Assembly (NCBI RefSeq): GCF_037083825.1
Contig: NZ_JBAPLU010000019.1
Location: 1 to 64,000 of the forward strand
From: Klenkia sesuvii
Lineage (GTDB): Bacteria > Actinomycetota > Actinomycetes > Mycobacteriales > Geodermatophilaceae
Direction: 5' to 3'
Length of the DNA stretch: 64,000 bases
The notes under the pieces are model-generated. The model worked only from the letters and a program-made list of their open reading frames with translations. It ran no database searches and was not told the DNA's origin. Shown in pieces: positions 16,144 through 26,436 of the stretch. A program made the position numbers and the translations under genes. The first letter of the stretch is position 1, and each line of letters begins with the position of its first letter.

Positions 16144-17154
16144 GTGCGCGCGATCACCTACACCGAGACCGGTGGCCCCGACGTCCTGCAGCTCACCGAC
16201 CGCGACGTCCCCGAGCCCGGTGCGGGCGAGGTGCGGGTGCGGCTCGCGGTCTCCGGGGTCAACCCGACCGACTGGAAGTCCCGCAGCACGGCCGACCCCG
16301 GGGACGACGGGAAGACCCCGAACCAGGACGGCGCCGGCACCGTCGACGCGGTCGGCGAGGGCGTGGACCCGGGCCGCGTCGGCGAGCGGGTGTGGGTGTG
16401 GGAGGCCGCCTGGCAGCGCCCGACCGGGACCGCGGCCGAGCACACCGTCGTCCCGGCCGAGCAGGCCGTGCCGCTCGGTGACCACCCCTTCGAGCTCGGC
16501 GCCGCCCTGGGCATCCCGTTCATGACCGCGCACCGCTGCCTCACCGTCGCCGAGCACCTGCCCCGGCACCTGGCACCCGGGTCCCTCGACGGCGTCCCGG
16601 TGCTCGTGCAGGGCGGCGCGGGCGCGGTCGGCAACGCGGCGATCCAGCTCGCCCGCTGGGCCGGCGCCACCGTCATCACCACCGTCAGCTCGCCGGAGAA
16701 GGCCGACCTCGCCCGCGCCGCCGGCGCCCACCACGTCGTCGACTACCGCCGCGAGGACGTCGCCGCCCGGGTGCGCGAGATCGCCCCCGACGGAGTGCAG
16801 GCCGTCGTCGAGGTGAACATCCGGGCCAACGCCGAGGTCGACACCCAGCTGGTCGCCCAGCACGCCTCGGTGGCGGTCTACGCCGACGACGGCGGCCCCG
16901 AGTTCAGCGCCCCGACCCGGGCGTTCATGGCGACCAACGCGCGGCTGCAGTTCGTGCTGGTCTACACCGCACCGGCCGAGGCCAAGGCCCAGGCCGTCGC
17001 CGACATCTCCGCGGCGCTCGGCGCCGGCGCGATCCGGGTGGGTGCCGATGCCGGCCTGCCCCTGCACCGGTTCCCGCTGGCGGAGACCGCTGCGGCGCAC
17101 CAGGCCGTGCAGGACGCCGTCGTCGGCAAGGTGCTGGTCGACGTCACCGCCTGA
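16144..17154 (+). CDS. NADPH:quinone reductase-like MDR oxidoreductase
   Basis: A 336-residue medium-chain dehydrogenase/reductase of the zinc-free quinone oxidoreductase branch. The N-terminus VRAITYTETGGPDVLQL and GVNPTDWKSR are typical. The nucleotide-binding motif is GGAGAVGNAAIQLARWAGA. Zinc-site cysteines are absent. Likely a one- or two-electron reductase of quinones or enones with NADPH. GTG 16144 follows the terminator of the upstream unit by 12 bases; a TAGGCA six bases before it could serve a leaderless start. It converges on the PucR gene with a 10-bp gap. Confidence 0.88.
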   Translation: MRAITYTETGGPDVLQLTDRDVPEPGAGEVRVRLAVSGVNPTDWKSRSTADPGDDGKTPNQDGAGTVDAVGEGVDPGRVGERVWVWEAAWQRPTGTAAEHTVVPAEQAVPLGDHPFELGAALGIPFMTAHRCLTVAEHLPRHLAPGSLDGVPVLVQGGAGAVGNAAIQLARWAGATVITTVSSPEKADLARAAGAHHVVDYRREDVAARVREIAPDGVQAVVEVNIRANAEVDTQLVAQHASVAVYADDGGPEFSAPTRAFMATNARLQFVLVYTAPAEAKAQAVADISAALGAGAIRVGADAGLPLHRFPLAETAAAHQAVQDAVVGKVLVDVTA

Positions 17155-17164
17155 CCCGGCCCGA

Positions 17165-18712
17165 TCACCGCCCGCGGGGGCGTGGCCGCCGGTGCGGGCG
17201 GCCCTCGGCCGCCGGCCGGTCCGGGGGCGTCCGCGCCCGCAGGAGCGTCCACGCCGCCGTGGCGAGCACGAGGTGCTCGTGGGAGGTGGCGTCGTCCACC
17301 GGCCGACCCAGCAGCGCCTCGATGCGGGCCAGCCGCGCGTGCACCGACTGCCGCTGCACGTGCATCACCGCGGCGGTGCGGGTCGGGCTGGTGCCGTGCC
17401 GCAGGTGCGTCGCCAAGGTCGCCACCAGGTCGCTGCCGTGCGCGTCGTCCCAGCTCAGCAAGGGTTCCAGGGCATCGGCCACCAGGCCCGACAGCGCCCG
17501 GTCGTCCAGCCGGGACAGCAGGCCGGGCAGCACCAGGTCCCGGGTGACGCTCACCGCGCCGCCGAGCAGCGTGGCCGTGGGCAGGGCGTCCCGGGCCTCA
17601 CGCAGCGACCGCCCGGCCTCCGCCACGGCCACGGCGGGGCCGACGGTGACCATCGCTCCCTCGACCGCCACCGTGGCCGCGAGCCGCCCCTCGGGGTCGG
17701 GCCGGTCGGGCACCGCCACCAGGCCCACGGCCTCCCCGCGCACCCGGTCGGCCAGCAGGTCCAGCCCGCCGGCGTGGGCGGCCGCCGCCCACCGGGCCAC
17801 CACCAGGCGTGGGTCCGGGGTCGAGGCGGCCACGCCCACCACCCGTGCGCCGGGGGCGGGGTGGAACCGCGCCAGCCCCGCGCGGACCAGCAGCTCACGG
17901 GCCCCCGGCACCGCGTCGGCGAGCAGGTCGGCCAGCAGCGACACCGCCGGGTCGCCGGCCGACCCGGCGCCCGAGGCCGCGACGGCGACCGCCGCCACGC
18001 TCGCCAGCCGGGTCGCCAGGACGCGCAGACCCGGCAGGTCGGTACCGGGACCGGCCCCGAGGACGACCGCGCCCCACTCGACGTCCCACACGTGCACCGG
18101 CGCGCTGGTGACCGGCCGGCGCAGCAGCCGTTCGGTGGCCCGCTGGTCCCCCACGCCCGCGGCGGCCACCACCTGGCCCGACCTGGTGACCAGGGCCACC
18201 GGCCCACCCGTGGCGCCGGCCGCGCACGACACCACCGCCGGGATGCCCCCGCCCGCGGCCAGGGCGGCGTGCACCTGGTGCAGCACCTCGTCGGCCATCC
18301 GCAACCGCACCGCCTCGGCCACCAGGATGGCCTCGTTCGCCTCCTCGCAGATGCGGATGAACGGCACGACCTGGCCGAGCACGTACAGCGGGAGGTCGGC
18401 CCGGGTGGCCTCGTCCACGATCTCCCCGGGCAGGTCGGGCAACGAACGCCCCAGCTCCAGCAGCACCGCGCACACCCCGCGGGCGGCCAGCTCCCTGACC
18501 CAGTGCCGCCGCGCTCCTGCATCGACACCGGACAGGCCGAGGCCCGTCGTCAGCAGCAGGTCCCCGGCGGTCAGCAGCGGGCCGATCTCGTAGATCTCGC
18601 TCGAGTGCGCCCACCGGACCTGGGCACCGAGCTGGGTGTGCGGGACGGCGAGCACCGGGTGGGCCGCCTGCACGGAGGGCAGCAGCAGGAACTCGGCCAG
18701 GGTGAGCGCCAC
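17165..18712 (-). CDS. PucR-family transcriptional regulator of the cytosine genes
   Basis: A 515-residue regulator with an N-terminal PucR purine-catabolism-type sensory domain (about 1-125, opening VALTLAEFLLLPSVQAAHPVL) and a C-terminal PucR helix-turn-helix (about 430-500, TRTAAVMHVQRQSVHARLARIEALLG). Members activate adjacent nucleobase or amino-acid catabolic genes when ligand is present. It is divergent from the cytosine deaminase-permease pair, 132 bp apart, so control of that pair is a strong inference. GTG 18712 has GGAGG five bases upstream. Confidence 0.9.
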   Translation of the reverse strand: MALTLAEFLLLPSVQAAHPVLAVPHTQLGAQVRWAHSSEIYEIGPLLTAGDLLLTTGLGLSGVDAGARRHWVRELAARGVCAVLLELGRSLPDLPGEIVDEATRADLPLYVLGQVVPFIRICEEANEAILVAEAVRLRMADEVLHQVHAALAAGGGIPAVVSCAAGATGGPVALVTRSGQVVAAAGVGDQRATERLLRRPVTSAPVHVWDVEWGAVVLGAGPGTDLPGLRVLATRLASVAAVAVAASGAGSAGDPAVSLLADLLADAVPGARELLVRAGLARFHPAPGARVVGVAASTPDPRLVVARWAAAAHAGGLDLLADRVRGEAVGLVAVPDRPDPEGRLAATVAVEGAMVTVGPAVAVAEAGRSLREARDALPTATLLGGAVSVTRDLVLPGLLSRLDDRALSGLVADALEPLLSWDDAHGSDLVATLATHLRHGTSPTRTAAVMHVQRQSVHARLARIEALLGRPVDDATSHEHLVLATAAWTLLRARTPPDRPAAEGRPHRRPRPRGR

Positions 18713-18719
18713 GGGACCT

Positions 18720-18770
18720 CCGACGATGTGTCCGGTTGCGCACCGACGATGTCCGACGCGGTGTCCGTTG
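18720..18770. promoter_or_regulatory. Repeated boxes in the PucR/cytosine deaminase intergenic region
   Basis: CCGACGATG occurs at 18720-18728 and 18743-18751. GTCCG boxes occur at 18730 (GTCCGGTTG), 18751 (GTCCGACGC) and 18763 (GTCCGTTG). Direct repeats between a PucR gene and its target are a plausible activator site. No experimental consensus is claimed. Confidence 0.4.
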
Positions 18771-18844
18771 TCGATCCCACCCGCGCTGACGATGCTCGGG
18801 TGACCGCCCCGGCCGCCCCGGGCGCGACCCCGAGGAGGCACCGC

Positions 18845-19363
18845 ATGCAGAGCACACCGCCCACCACCCACCGGGCCCAGGACCGCGCCTGGCTCGACGT
18901 CGCCGTGGCCGAGGCCCGCGCCGGCCTGGCCACCGGCGGGGTGCCCATCGGGGCCGCGCTGGTCGGACCCGACGGGGAGGTCTGGGGCCGGGGCCACAAC
19001 CGCCGCGTGCAGGACGGCGACCCGTCGGTGCACGCCGAGACGGCGGCCTTCCGCGCCGCCGGCCGGCGGGCCTCCTACCGCGGCACCACGATGGTCACCA
19101 CGCTGTCCCCGTGCTGGTACTGCAGCGGCCTGGTCCGCCAGTTCGGCATCTCCCGGGTGGTCATCGGGGAGTCGCAGACCTTCACCGGCGGGCACGACTG
19201 GCTGGCCGAGCACGGCGTCGACGTCGTGGTCCTGGACGATCCGGCGTGCGTGGACCTGATGACCTCGTTCATCGCCGCCGCACCGCAGCTGTGGTTCGAG
19301 GACATCGGCGTCGAGGAGGCAGCCGGGTCGGCGGCCGGCACCGGGGCGGGGGCGACCCGGTGA
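18845..19363 (+). CDS. Cytosine deaminase of the yeast (Fcy1) type
   Basis: A 172-residue zinc deaminase with His63-Ala-Glu65 and P-Cys90-x2-Cys93 (PCWYC), the catalytic set of the cytidine/deoxycytidylate deaminase fold. The region after PCxxC runs GHDWLAEHGVDVVVLDD and ends WFEDIG, which I recognise as the C-terminal signature of fungal cytosine deaminase. The usual bacterial CodA is an unrelated amidohydrolase. With codB immediately downstream, conversion of imported cytosine to uracil is the likely role. ATG 18845 has GAGGAGG upstream. The last 15 residues after the fold are Ala/Gly-rich. The stop overlaps codB by four bases (GTGA). Confidence 0.88.
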   Translation: MQSTPPTTHRAQDRAWLDVAVAEARAGLATGGVPIGAALVGPDGEVWGRGHNRRVQDGDPSVHAETAAFRAAGRRASYRGTTMVTTLSPCWYCSGLVRQFGISRVVIGESQTFTGGHDWLAEHGVDVVVLDDPACVDLMTSFIAAAPQLWFEDIGVEEAAGSAAGTGAGATR

Positions 19364-20652
19364 GCGCCGGTGCCGACCTGACCACCCCGGTCGACGCCGT
19401 CGACCCGGACTACCCCATCGACCCGGTGCCCCGGGCGGCGCGCACGTCGCTGTTCTCCCTCGCCGTCGTCCTGCTGGGGTTCACGTTCTTCACCCCGACG
19501 ATGCTCGCCGGGGCCCAGATCGGCGCCGCGTTCCCCGTGGGGGAGCTGGCCTGGGTCCTGCTGCTGGGCAGCGCCGTCCTCGGCGTCTACGTGGCGGTGA
19601 TCGGTGGCATCGGCGCCCGCACCGGGCTGACCACCGTGATGATGTGCCGGTACGCCTTCGGCAGCCGGGGGGCCAAGCTCTCGTCGCTGCTGCTGGGCGG
19701 CACCCAGGTCGGCTGGTACGGCGTCACGGTGGCGACCCTGGCCGGGCTCACCGCCAGCGCGCTCGGCTGGGAGGGCCGGGGCAGCGAGGTGCTGCTGATG
19801 GTGCTGGGCGGCGCGGTCATGGGGGCCACGGCCTACTTCGGCTACCGCGGCATGTACGCCCTCTCGCTGGTGTCGGTACCGCTGCTGCTCGTGCTGGCCG
19901 GCTGGGTCACCTGGCGCTCGCTGGAGGAGGTCGGGGGCTGGAGTGGGCTGGCCGACGTGGTGCCCACCGAGACCATGACGGTGGCCGTGGCGGTCACCGT
20001 CGTCGTCGGCACCTTCGCCTCCGGCGGCACCCAGGCGCCGAACTGGACCCGGTTCGCCCGGACCCCGACCGCCGGCTTCTGGGCCTGCCTGGTGGCCTTC
20101 CTGGTCGGGCAGCTGCTCATGCTGGGGTTCGGCGCGGTGGGCGCGGTGGCCTTCGGCGAGGGCGACTTCGTCCTGGTGCTGTTCCAGCTCGGCCTGGTCG
20201 GGTGGGGACTGGTCTTCCTGGTGGCCAACCTGTGGACCACCAACGACAACACCGCCTACAACTTCGGGGTCGCCGGCGCCGAGATCGCGAACTCGCGGTC
20301 CAAGAAGCCCTTCGTCGTGGGCGGCGTGGTGCTGGGCACCCTGCTGGCCGTCACCGGCATCTACGACGGGCTGATCGCCTACCTGGTCTGGCTGGGCGTC
20401 CTGATCCCCCCGCTGGGCGGGGTGGTCATCGGCGACTTCCTCGCCCGGTGGCGGGGCGGGATGGTCGGCGGGCCGCGGGCGGCGGTCGAGTGGCGCAACG
20501 TGGGCGCCTACGCGGTCGCCTCCCTCGCCGCCTGGGCCAGCAACGAGACCGGGTGGGGCATCCCGCCGGTGATCGGGGTGCTGGTCGCGGTCGTCGGCGT
20601 CCTGGTGGTGCAGCGGGGACGGCGTCCGGCGCCGACCGACGCCACTCCCTGA
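19360..20652 (+). CDS. codB: Cytosine permease CodB, NCS1 family
   Basis: A 430-residue membrane protein with about 12 hydrophobic segments and NCS1 signatures. TPTMLAGAQIG in TM1, GTQVGWYGVTVATLAG in TM3, SGGTQAPNWTRFAR and LWTTNDNTAYNFGVA match cytosine permeases. The substrate assignment comes from this similarity plus the preceding cytosine deaminase. The start is GTG 19360 within the deaminase stop. A terminator hairpin follows seven bases after the stop. Confidence 0.92.
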   Translation: MSAGADLTTPVDAVDPDYPIDPVPRAARTSLFSLAVVLLGFTFFTPTMLAGAQIGAAFPVGELAWVLLLGSAVLGVYVAVIGGIGARTGLTTVMMCRYAFGSRGAKLSSLLLGGTQVGWYGVTVATLAGLTASALGWEGRGSEVLLMVLGGAVMGATAYFGYRGMYALSLVSVPLLLVLAGWVTWRSLEEVGGWSGLADVVPTETMTVAVAVTVVVGTFASGGTQAPNWTRFARTPTAGFWACLVAFLVGQLLMLGFGAVGAVAFGEGDFVLVLFQLGLVGWGLVFLVANLWTTNDNTAYNFGVAGAEIANSRSKKPFVVGGVVLGTLLAVTGIYDGLIAYLVWLGVLIPPLGGVVIGDFLARWRGGMVGGPRAAVEWRNVGAYAVASLAAWASNETGWGIPPVIGVLVAVVGVLVVQRGRRPAPTDATP

Positions 20653-20658
20653 GCCGGT

Positions 20659-20688
20659 CCGCCGCGGGGGCAACCGCCCCCGCGGCGG
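20659..20688. terminator. Bidirectional hairpin terminator
   Basis: A perfect 13-bp stem (20659-20671 with 20676-20688) with loop AACC between the convergent codB and acyl-CoA dehydrogenase genes. Confidence 0.85.
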
Positions 20689-20692
20689 GTGC

Positions 20693-21853
20693 TCAGGCGC
20701 CGACGCCCAGGGAGCGGGCGATGAGCATGCGCTGCACCTCGCTGGTGCCCTCGCCGATCTCCAGGATCTTCGCGTCCCGGTAGAAGCGGGCCACCGGGAA
20801 CTCGTTCATGAACCCGTAGCCGCCGTGCACCTGGGTGGCGTAGCGGGCGTTCTCCATCGCCATCTCCGAGCTGTACAGCTTGGCGATCGCGGCCTCACGC
20901 TTGAACGGCTCGCCGCGCAGCATCTTCTCCGCCGCCCGGTAGTAGGCCAACCGCGCGGTCGAGGCCCGCACCTCCATGTCGGCGACCATGAACTGGATCG
21001 CCTGGTTGCGGCCGATCGGCGATCCGAAGGCCTCGCGCTCGGCGGCGTACTTCACGCTCTCGTCGACGCAGCCCTGCGCCAGCCCGACCGCCAGCGCGGC
21101 GATCGCGATGCGGCCCTCGTCGAGGATCGAGAGGAACTGCGCGTAGCCGCGGCCCCGCTCCCCCACCAGGTTCTCCTCGGGCACCCGGACGTCGGTGAAG
21201 CTCAGCTCGCGGGTGTCGGAGGCGTTCCAGCCGACCTTGGAGTACCGCTGGCCGACGACGAAGCCGGGCGTGCCCGACGGCACGACGATCGCCGAGATCT
21301 CCTTGCCGCCGTCGGGCTTGGTGCCGGTGACCGCGGTGACCGTGACCAGCTCGGTGAGGTCGGTGCCGGAGTTGGTGATGAAGGCCTTGGACCCGTTGAT
21401 GACCCAGTGGCCGTCCTCGAGCTTCGCCGTCGTCCGGGTGGACCCGGCGTCGGACCCGCCGCCGGCCTCGGTGAGCCCGAAGGCACCGAGGGCCTCCCCG
21501 GCGCACAGCCGGGGCAGCCACTCCTTCTTCTGCTCCTCGCTGCCGAACCGGAAGATCGGCATGGCGCCGAGGGAGACCCCTGCCTCCAGGGTGATGGCGA
21601 CCGAGGAGTCGACCCGGGCCAGCTCCTCGAGCGCGACGCAGAGGGTGAAGTAGTCCCCGCCCGAGCCGCCGTACTCCTCGGGGAAGGGCAGCCCGAACAA
21701 CCCCAGCTCGCCCATCTGCGCCACGATCGCGGTCGGGAACTCGTCGGCCTCGTAGAACGCCCCGATCTGCGGGCGCACCACCTCGTTCGCGAACTCGCGG
21801 ACCATCGTCCGCAGCGCCTCGGTCTCGGTGTCCAGGCGGTAGTCCAGCGCCAT
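20693..21853 (-). CDS. Acyl-CoA dehydrogenase, probable branched-chain/isovaleryl type
   Basis: A 386-residue FAD acyl-CoA dehydrogenase. FGLTEAGGGSDAGSTRTTA is the FAD/substrate motif, and QVHGGYGFMNEFPVARFYRDAKILEIGEGTSEVQRM is the C-terminal signature with the catalytic Glu in the EGTSE region. It lies three bases after the AccA1 gene and on the same strand, the arrangement of accD1-accA1-fadE19 in mycobacteria, which degrades leucine-derived acyl-CoA. The substrate is inferred from that neighbourhood. Confidence 0.92.
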   Translation of the reverse strand: MALDYRLDTETEALRTMVREFANEVVRPQIGAFYEADEFPTAIVAQMGELGLFGLPFPEEYGGSGGDYFTLCVALEELARVDSSVAITLEAGVSLGAMPIFRFGSEEQKKEWLPRLCAGEALGAFGLTEAGGGSDAGSTRTTAKLEDGHWVINGSKAFITNSGTDLTELVTVTAVTGTKPDGGKEISAIVVPSGTPGFVVGQRYSKVGWNASDTRELSFTDVRVPEENLVGERGRGYAQFLSILDEGRIAIAALAVGLAQGCVDESVKYAAEREAFGSPIGRNQAIQFMVADMEVRASTARLAYYRAAEKMLRGEPFKREAAIAKLYSSEMAMENARYATQVHGGYGFMNEFPVARFYRDAKILEIGEGTSEVQRMLIARSLGVGA

Positions 21854-21856
21854 TGC

Positions 21857-23881
<2,025 letters not shown>

Positions 23882-23917
23882 CAGCCCACCACCGCCAGGG
23901 TGGTCAGCTGCGGGGGG

Positions 23918-24103
23918 TCAAGCGGCCTTGCCCAGCACCTTGTCCGCCTTGCCCACCTTGACCAGGCGGCGCTTCTTGACCGTGTAGCCCGGTGGGAGCG
24001 TGCCCTCGGCGAGCGCCCGCAGCGGGCAGCGCCCGCACCGCGGCTTGTCGACGCAGCACTTCTTCTTCGGCATGCGCTGCTTGGCCCCGCGCTTGTCCGG
24101 CAC
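23918..24103 (-). CDS. Small conserved-type cysteine protein, possible zinc knuckle
   Basis: A 61-residue basic protein. Its only recognisable feature is KKKCCVDKPRCGRCPLR, a CC-x5-C-x2-C cluster resembling the short KCC...RCKRCP proteins common in actinobacteria, whose function is unknown to me. Start choice: GTG 24103 lies exactly six bases after TAACCT, a leaderless arrangement. ATG 24073 is the alternative and lacks a ribosome site. It is first in a minus-strand series with accA1 (36-bp gap) and the acyl-CoA dehydrogenase, and divergent from ferritin (95 bp). A metal-linked role is only suggested by the ferritin neighbour. Confidence 0.6.
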   Translation of the reverse strand: MPDKRGAKQRMPKKKCCVDKPRCGRCPLRALAEGTLPPGYTVKKRRLVKVGKADKVLGKAA

Positions 24104-24115
24104 GCAGTGAGGTTA
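24104..24115 (-). promoter_or_regulatory. Leaderless-type -10 box before the small cysteine protein
   Basis: On the minus strand TAACCT is followed by six bases and then GTG 24103. No Shine-Dalgarno is present. This spacing puts the transcription start at or next to the start codon. Confidence 0.5.
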
Positions 24116-24198
24116 GCCATGCCTGCCCCGGAGCGGAAGGGGCCGGCGGGGACGGCCGGTACGGTCGCACCGACGTCCAGCCCCGAGGGAGAGAGACC

Positions 24199-24726
24199 GT
24201 GGCCGCCGAAGCCTTCGTCCACCAGCTCAACGTGCAGATCGGCAACGAGTTCGCCGCGCACCAGCAGTACGTCGCCTGCGCCGTGTACTACGACCAGCAG
24301 ACGATGCAGCAGACCGCGCAGCTGTTCTTCGACCAGGCCGCCGAGGAGCGCAGCCACGCGATGATGATGGTGCGCTACCTGCTCGACGCCGACGCCGAGG
24401 TGCGCATCCCCGCCCTGCCGGCCCCGGTCTGCGACTTCGCCGACGTCGTGGCCCCGGTGGCGCTGGCCCTGGAGCAGGAGAAGCGGGTCACCCAGCAGAT
24501 CAACGAGCTCACCGCGATCGCCCGCCGGGAGCACGACTTCGCCTCCGACCAGTTCATGCAGTGGTTCATCAAGGAGCAGGTCGAGGAGGTCAGCAAGATG
24601 AGCGACCTGCTGGCCGTCGCCCGGCGCAGCGCCCACGACGTCGAGCAGATCGAGGACTACGTGCAGCGCGAGGCCGCCGCCGGCGAGGGCACCGACCCCA
24701 CGGCGCCGCGGGTCGCCGGCGCCTGA
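24199..24726 (+). CDS. Ferritin
   Basis: A 175-residue four-helix ferritin for iron oxidation and storage. Ferroxidase residues are recognisable in helix A (NEFAAHQQYVA), helix B (EERSHAMMM, E-x2-H) and helices C and D (LEQEKRVTQQI, KEQVEEV). A 25-residue Gly/Ala-rich tail follows the last helix. GTG 24199 is preceded by GAGGGAGAGAG. It interrupts the carboxylase cluster on the opposite strand and converges on accD1 with a 13-bp gap. Confidence 0.93.
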   Translation: MAAEAFVHQLNVQIGNEFAAHQQYVACAVYYDQQTMQQTAQLFFDQAAEERSHAMMMVRYLLDADAEVRIPALPAPVCDFADVVAPVALALEQEKRVTQQINELTAIARREHDFASDQFMQWFIKEQVEEVSKMSDLLAVARRSAHDVEQIEDYVQREAAAGEGTDPTAPRVAGA

Positions 24727-24739
24727 GCGGGGCACCGCG

Positions 24740-26353
24740 TCACATGCGGAAGACGCCATAGCCGACCTCCTCGAGAGCGGCGTGCGAGCACGCCGAGAGC
24801 GCGAGCCCGAGCACGGTCCTGGTGTCGGCGGGGTCGATGACCCCGTCGTCCCAGAGCCGGGCCGTCGCGTAGTAGGGGTGCCCCTGCCGTTCGTACTGCT
24901 CGCGGACGGGGGCCTTGAAGGCCTCCTCGTCCTCGGCCGACCACTCCTCGCCGCGGGCCTCGAGGCCGTCCCGGCGGACGGTGGCCAGCACCCCGGCTGC
25001 CTGCTCGCCGCCCATCACCGAGATGCGGGCGTTCGGCCAGGTCCACAGGAAGCGGGGCGAGTAGGCCCGGCCGCACATGGAGTAGTTGCCGGCGCCGAAG
25101 GACCCGCCGATGACCACGGTCAGCTTGGGCACCCGGGCGCAGGCGACGGCGGTGACCATCTTGGCGCCGTGCTTGGCGATGCCGCCGGCCTCGTAGTCGC
25201 GACCGACCATGAACCCGCTGATGTTCTGCAGGAACAGCAGCGGGACCTTGCGCTTGTCGCACAGCTCGACGAAGTGCGCGCCCTTGACCGCGGACTCGCC
25301 GAACAGGATGCCGTTGTTGGCCACGATCCCGACCGGGTGACCGTGGATGCGGGCGAAACCGGTGACCAGGGTCTGCCCGTACAGGGCCTTGAACTCCTGG
25401 AAGCGGCTGCCGTCGACCAGCCGGGCGATGACCTCGCGGACGTCGTAGGGCGTGCGGCTGTCCGGGGGGACGACGTCGTAGAGGGTCTCGGCGGGGTGGG
25501 CCGGCTCCTCGGTGGGGTGCACGTCCCACGGCGCGGGCGTGACCGGGCCGAGGGTGCCGACGATGCGGCGCAGGATCTGGAGCGCGTGCTCGTCGTCCTC
25601 GGCAAGGTGGTCGGTGACCCCGCTGGTGCGGCTGTGCAGGTCGCCCCCGCCCAGGTCCTCGGCGGTGACCACCTCGCCGGTGGCGGCCTTCACCAGCGGC
25701 GGGCCGCCCAGGAAGATCGTGCCCTGCTCGCGGACGATGACCGCCTCGTCGCTCATCGCCGGGACGTAGGCACCGCCGGCGGTGCAGGACCCCAGGACGG
25801 CGGCCAGCTGCGGGATGCCGCGGCGGGACAGCTGCGCCTGGTTGTAGAAGATCCGGCCGAAGTGGTCGCGGTCGGGGAAGACCTCGTCCTGCCGGGGCAG
25901 GAAGGCGCCGCCGGAGTCGACCAGGTAGAGGCAGGGCAGCTCGTTCTGCAGCGCCACCTCCTGGGCGCGCAGGTGCTTCTTCACCGTCATGGGGTAGTAG
26001 GTGCCGCCCTTGACGGTGGCGTCGTTGGCCACCACCACCACCTCGCGGCCGGCCACCCGGCCGACGCCGGTGATGATGCCGGCGGCCGGGGCGTCGCCGT
26101 CGTAGAGGCCGTGCGCGGCCAGCGGGGAGAGCTCGAGGAAGGGGCTGCCGGGGTCCAGCAGCGCGTCGACCCGGTCCCGCGGCAGCAGCTTGCCCCGGTC
26201 GGTGTGCCGGGCACGTGCGCGGTCCCCGCCCCCGAGGGCGGCCTGCCGCAGCTGCTCGGCGAGGTCGTCGACCAGCTCCCGGTGCCGGGCGGCCCACCGG
26301 ACCGCGGCGTCGGGGTCGGCCGGCGGGGCACTGCTCAGCACCGGTGCGTCCAC
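24740..26353 (-). CDS. accD1: Acyl-CoA carboxylase beta subunit, methylcrotonyl-CoA type
   Basis: A 537-residue carboxyltransferase with the two crotonase-like halves. RHTDRGKLLPRDRVDALLDPGSPF opens the family pattern. GSCTAGGAYVPAMSDE and GGSFGAGNYSMCGRAY are the acyl-CoA and biotin oxyanion segments, and YYATARLWDDGVIDP is a typical methylcrotonyl-CoA carboxylase C-terminus. With AccA1 it should carboxylate 3-methylcrotonyl-CoA in leucine breakdown. GTG 26353 has no Shine-Dalgarno but lies six bases after TAACAT. A TetR gene diverges 83 bp upstream. Confidence 0.93.
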   Translation of the reverse strand: MDAPVLSSAPPADPDAAVRWAARHRELVDDLAEQLRQAALGGGDRARARHTDRGKLLPRDRVDALLDPGSPFLELSPLAAHGLYDGDAPAAGIITGVGRVAGREVVVVANDATVKGGTYYPMTVKKHLRAQEVALQNELPCLYLVDSGGAFLPRQDEVFPDRDHFGRIFYNQAQLSRRGIPQLAAVLGSCTAGGAYVPAMSDEAVIVREQGTIFLGGPPLVKAATGEVVTAEDLGGGDLHSRTSGVTDHLAEDDEHALQILRRIVGTLGPVTPAPWDVHPTEEPAHPAETLYDVVPPDSRTPYDVREVIARLVDGSRFQEFKALYGQTLVTGFARIHGHPVGIVANNGILFGESAVKGAHFVELCDKRKVPLLFLQNISGFMVGRDYEAGGIAKHGAKMVTAVACARVPKLTVVIGGSFGAGNYSMCGRAYSPRFLWTWPNARISVMGGEQAAGVLATVRRDGLEARGEEWSAEDEEAFKAPVREQYERQGHPYYATARLWDDGVIDPADTRTVLGLALSACSHAALEEVGYGVFRM

Positions 26354-26365
26354 CCCGGGATGTTA
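26354..26365 (-). promoter_or_regulatory. Leaderless-type -10 box of accD1
   Basis: Minus-strand TAACAT (plus 26360-26365), then six bases, then GTG 26353. It overlaps the left arm of the palindrome at 26362-26377. Confidence 0.5.
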
Positions 26366-26377
26366 ACCACGGTTCAC
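26362..26377. promoter_or_regulatory. Palindromic operator candidate between accD1 and the TetR gene
   Basis: A 16-bp dyad of the form GTnAACCnnGGTTnAC lies over the accD1 -10 box, upstream of a divergent TetR gene. Binding there would block accD1 transcription. It is the natural site for the neighbouring repressor. Confidence 0.55.
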
Positions 26378-26424
26378 GTCGGGGGTCCACTGCGACGCGT
26401 GCACACAGGTACCCGGCGGGGCCC

Positions 26425-26436
26425 TAACCTGAGGGG
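26425..26436 (+). promoter_or_regulatory. Leaderless-type -10 box of the TetR gene
   Basis: TAACCT at 26425-26430, six bases, then GTG 26437. The intervening GAGGGG abuts the start codon and is too close to act as a ribosome site. Confidence 0.5.
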
